Part shown: positions 5,061-6,464 of the stretch, piece by piece
Layout: each line of letters starts with the position of its first letter
Numbering within the stretch: the stretch's first letter is position 1
Origin: Methylovulum sp.
Lineage (GTDB): Bacteria; Pseudomonadota; Gammaproteobacteria; Methylococcales; Methylomonadaceae
Length of the DNA: 6,464 nt
NCBI GenBank assembly: GCA_016919605.1
Contig: JACXTQ010000061.1
Location: 1-6,464, forward strand
Direction of reading: 5' to 3'
Translations under genes and position numbers: made by a program
The notes under the pieces: generated by a model
What the model was told of the DNA's origin: nothing
The model's input: the letters and a program-made list of their open reading frames with translations, nothing else
Databases searched by the model: none

Positions 5061-6464
5061 TTAGGCGATCAGTTCTTTGATAACCTTACCGTAAACGACT
5101 GTAGGACGCTCTGAACGGCCTTGATATTTATAAATTAACTTTAAGTGATCTAAGCCCATCTGGTTGAGCACGGTCGCATGCAAATCGTAGGTGTCCACGG
5201 CTTGGCTTTGATCCGCCACTTGCAAACCGATTTCGTCAGTTGCACCATAAGTCGTGCCCGCTTTGACACCGCCACCCGCCAGCCATTGCGTGTAACCCCA
5301 AGGATTATGGTCACGGCCCGTACCGCTTTCACCCCATGAGGTGCGGCCAAACTCGGAAGTCCAAACCACCAAGGTCGAATCTAACAAGCCTAGGGCTTTT
5401 AAATCGGTGAGCAAGCCGGCAATAGGCTTATCGACAATCCTGGCATGTTTGCCATGATTTTCTTCGAGTTTGGTATGGGCATCCCAATCCCGTTCATCGC
5501 CATCCACATCTACGGGCCCACTGACCACCTGGATGAAACGCACCCCGCGTTCTACCAAGCGCCGCGCCCGTAACAGGTTCGTGCCATATTCTTTGGTAAC
5601 ATCATCGTTCAAACCATAAAGGGCCTTGGTCGCGTCCGATTCTTTGCTCAGGTCAACCGCTTCGGGCGCTGAAGTTTGCATACGCTCGGCCAAATCGTAG
5701 GCACGGACACGCGCCTGCAACTCCGTGTCTTCGGGATATGCTTGGTCTTTGAGGTCGTTCAATTGCTTGAGCAAACCCAAATTTTCGTGTTGTTGTGATG
5801 CAGCAATAAACTCAGGACGCTCTAAATGCAGGATAGGCGATTTGCCTGAACGGAAAGCCGTACCCTGATAAACGGCGGGCAAGAAACCTGAACTCCAATT
5901 GACAGCCCCGCCCGTAGGTTCTTTTTTGCCGTTGTAGAGGACGACATAAGCGGGCAAATCAGGGTTGGCGCTCCCCAATGCGTATTGGATCCAAGCACCA
6001 AGTGCCGGCCGCCCTGGATTCAAGCCGCCCGAATTCAATTTAAGTATGGAAATGTCATGGGTCGCACCGATAGTTACGCTAGACTTTATGAACGCGATAT
6101 TGTCCGCGTGTTGGGCAATATTGGGGACTAGATCAGAAAACCACGCACCGCTTTGCCCATATTGTTTCCATGTCCGGTTGGAGACATATAACTTGCCAAG
6201 CCCGCCTTGGGTACTGGTTTTGATGCCTTTGAGGAAAGACTTTGGTACCTCTTGCCCTGCCAGTTTAAGCAGTTCAGGCTTATAATCATACAGATCCAAG
6301 GTGCTGGGGGCGCCATGCTGATGCAGCCAAATGACTGATTTGACTTTACCAGGAAAATGCGGTTGTTTGGGTGTCAGCGGGTCAATCAATTCGGCGGCTA
6401 AGGCGCTCGAAATCATGCGGCCACCCGGCAACATCCCGCTTAATGCCAAGCCCCCCAAACCATA
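5061..6464 (-). CDS. DUF1501 family protein (alkaline-phosphatase fold), N-terminus cut by the window edge
   Basis: 467 codons are visible and the frame is open through the right edge. The first residues, YGLGGLALSGMLPGGRM, match the region just after the twin-arginine motif of DUF1501 exported proteins, so the gene begins about 10-25 codons outside the window. The apparent TTG start at 6458 is an artefact of the edge. Family landmarks are WLHQHGAPSTLDLYDYKP (the usual GGPSHxDxxDxKP block), the RRLVERGVRFIQVV segment, HTKLEENHGKHARIVDKPIAG, VVWTSEFGRTSWG with GRDHNPWG, and the ending YQGRSERPTVVYGKVIKELIA. DUF1501 proteins belong to the alkaline phosphatase/sulfatase fold, have no settled function, and are often paired with DUF1549/DUF1553 cytochrome-like proteins; such a partner may lie just outside. 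It has the same strand as the redox operon, but the 326-bp gap with its own candidate promoter suggests separate transcription. Confidence 0.9.
   Translation of the reverse strand, partial: YGLGGLALSGMLPGGRMISSALAAELIDPLTPKQPHFPGKVKSVIWLHQHGAPSTLDLYDYKPELLKLAGQEVPKSFLKGIKTSTQGGLGKLYVSNRTWKQYGQSGAWFSDLVPNIAQHADNIAFIKSSVTIGATHDISILKLNSGGLNPGRPALGAWIQYALGSANPDLPAYVVLYNGKKEPTGGAVNWSSGFLPAVYQGTAFRSGKSPILHLERPEFIAASQQHENLGLLKQLNDLKDQAYPEDTELQARVRAYDLAERMQTSAPEAVDLSKESDATKALYGLNDDVTKEYGTNLLRARRLVERGVRFIQVVSGPVDVDGDERDWDAHTKLEENHGKHARIVDKPIAGLLTDLKALGLLDSTLVVWTSEFGRTSWGESGTGRDHNPWGYTQWLAGGGVKAGTTYGATDEIGLQVADQSQAVDTYDLHATVLNQMGLDHLKLIYKYQGRSERPTVVYGKVIKELIA

Noticed and set aside
1..6464. CRISPR array, tRNA or rRNA gene
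   Set aside because: No regularly spaced repeats, cloverleaf-like blocks or conserved ribosomal sequence were seen on either strand.

Overview
The window looks like part of a bacterial chromosome of moderate G+C. It is probably from a gammaproteobacterium, perhaps a Methylococcales methanotroph. This assignment is inference: a fatty acid cis/trans isomerase (CTI) fragment, a dihaem cytochrome c4-type protein, a periplasmic peroxiredoxin and a PepSY transmembrane protein fit such a genome together, but no ribosomal or taxon-specific marker is present.

Left region (1-1262, + strand): this looks like a decayed junction. It begins with the C-terminal third of CTI, whose N-terminal part is missing and which has stop codons in every frame just upstream. 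About 425 bp without an intact gene follow. That stretch holds a start-less 57-codon coding remnant, two near-perfect DNA dyads, and a short ORF start that resembles an IS630-type transposase N-terminus. It reads as debris of deletion and/or transposition next to the 3' end of the following operon.

Central region (4734 down to 1263, - strand): four closely spaced genes form a likely operon of exported or membrane redox proteins. In transcription order they are (1) a small helical cytochrome c'/c556-like protein with an atypical CxxxCH motif at its C-terminus, (2) a periplasmic peroxiredoxin with a signal peptide, (3) a dihaem cytochrome c4-like protein with two CxxCH motifs, and (4) a four-helix PepSY transmembrane protein with histidines placed as in haem-bearing ferric reductases of the FoxB type. 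Gaps are 10, 19 and 62 nt. A candidate sigma70 promoter lies about 50 nt before the first gene and overlaps a 29-bp imperfect palindrome. The simplest working idea is a peroxide- or electron-handling module across the inner membrane and periplasm, in which the PepSY protein and the cytochromes move electrons and the peroxiredoxin removes peroxide. That link is inferred from gene order and motifs only.

Right region (4735-6464): 326 bp of noncoding DNA with several small hairpins separate the operon from a DUF1501 (alkaline-phosphatase-fold) protein on the same strand. This gene runs off the right edge, so its Tat-type N-terminus is outside the window. No tRNA, rRNA, CRISPR array or complete mobile element was seen.
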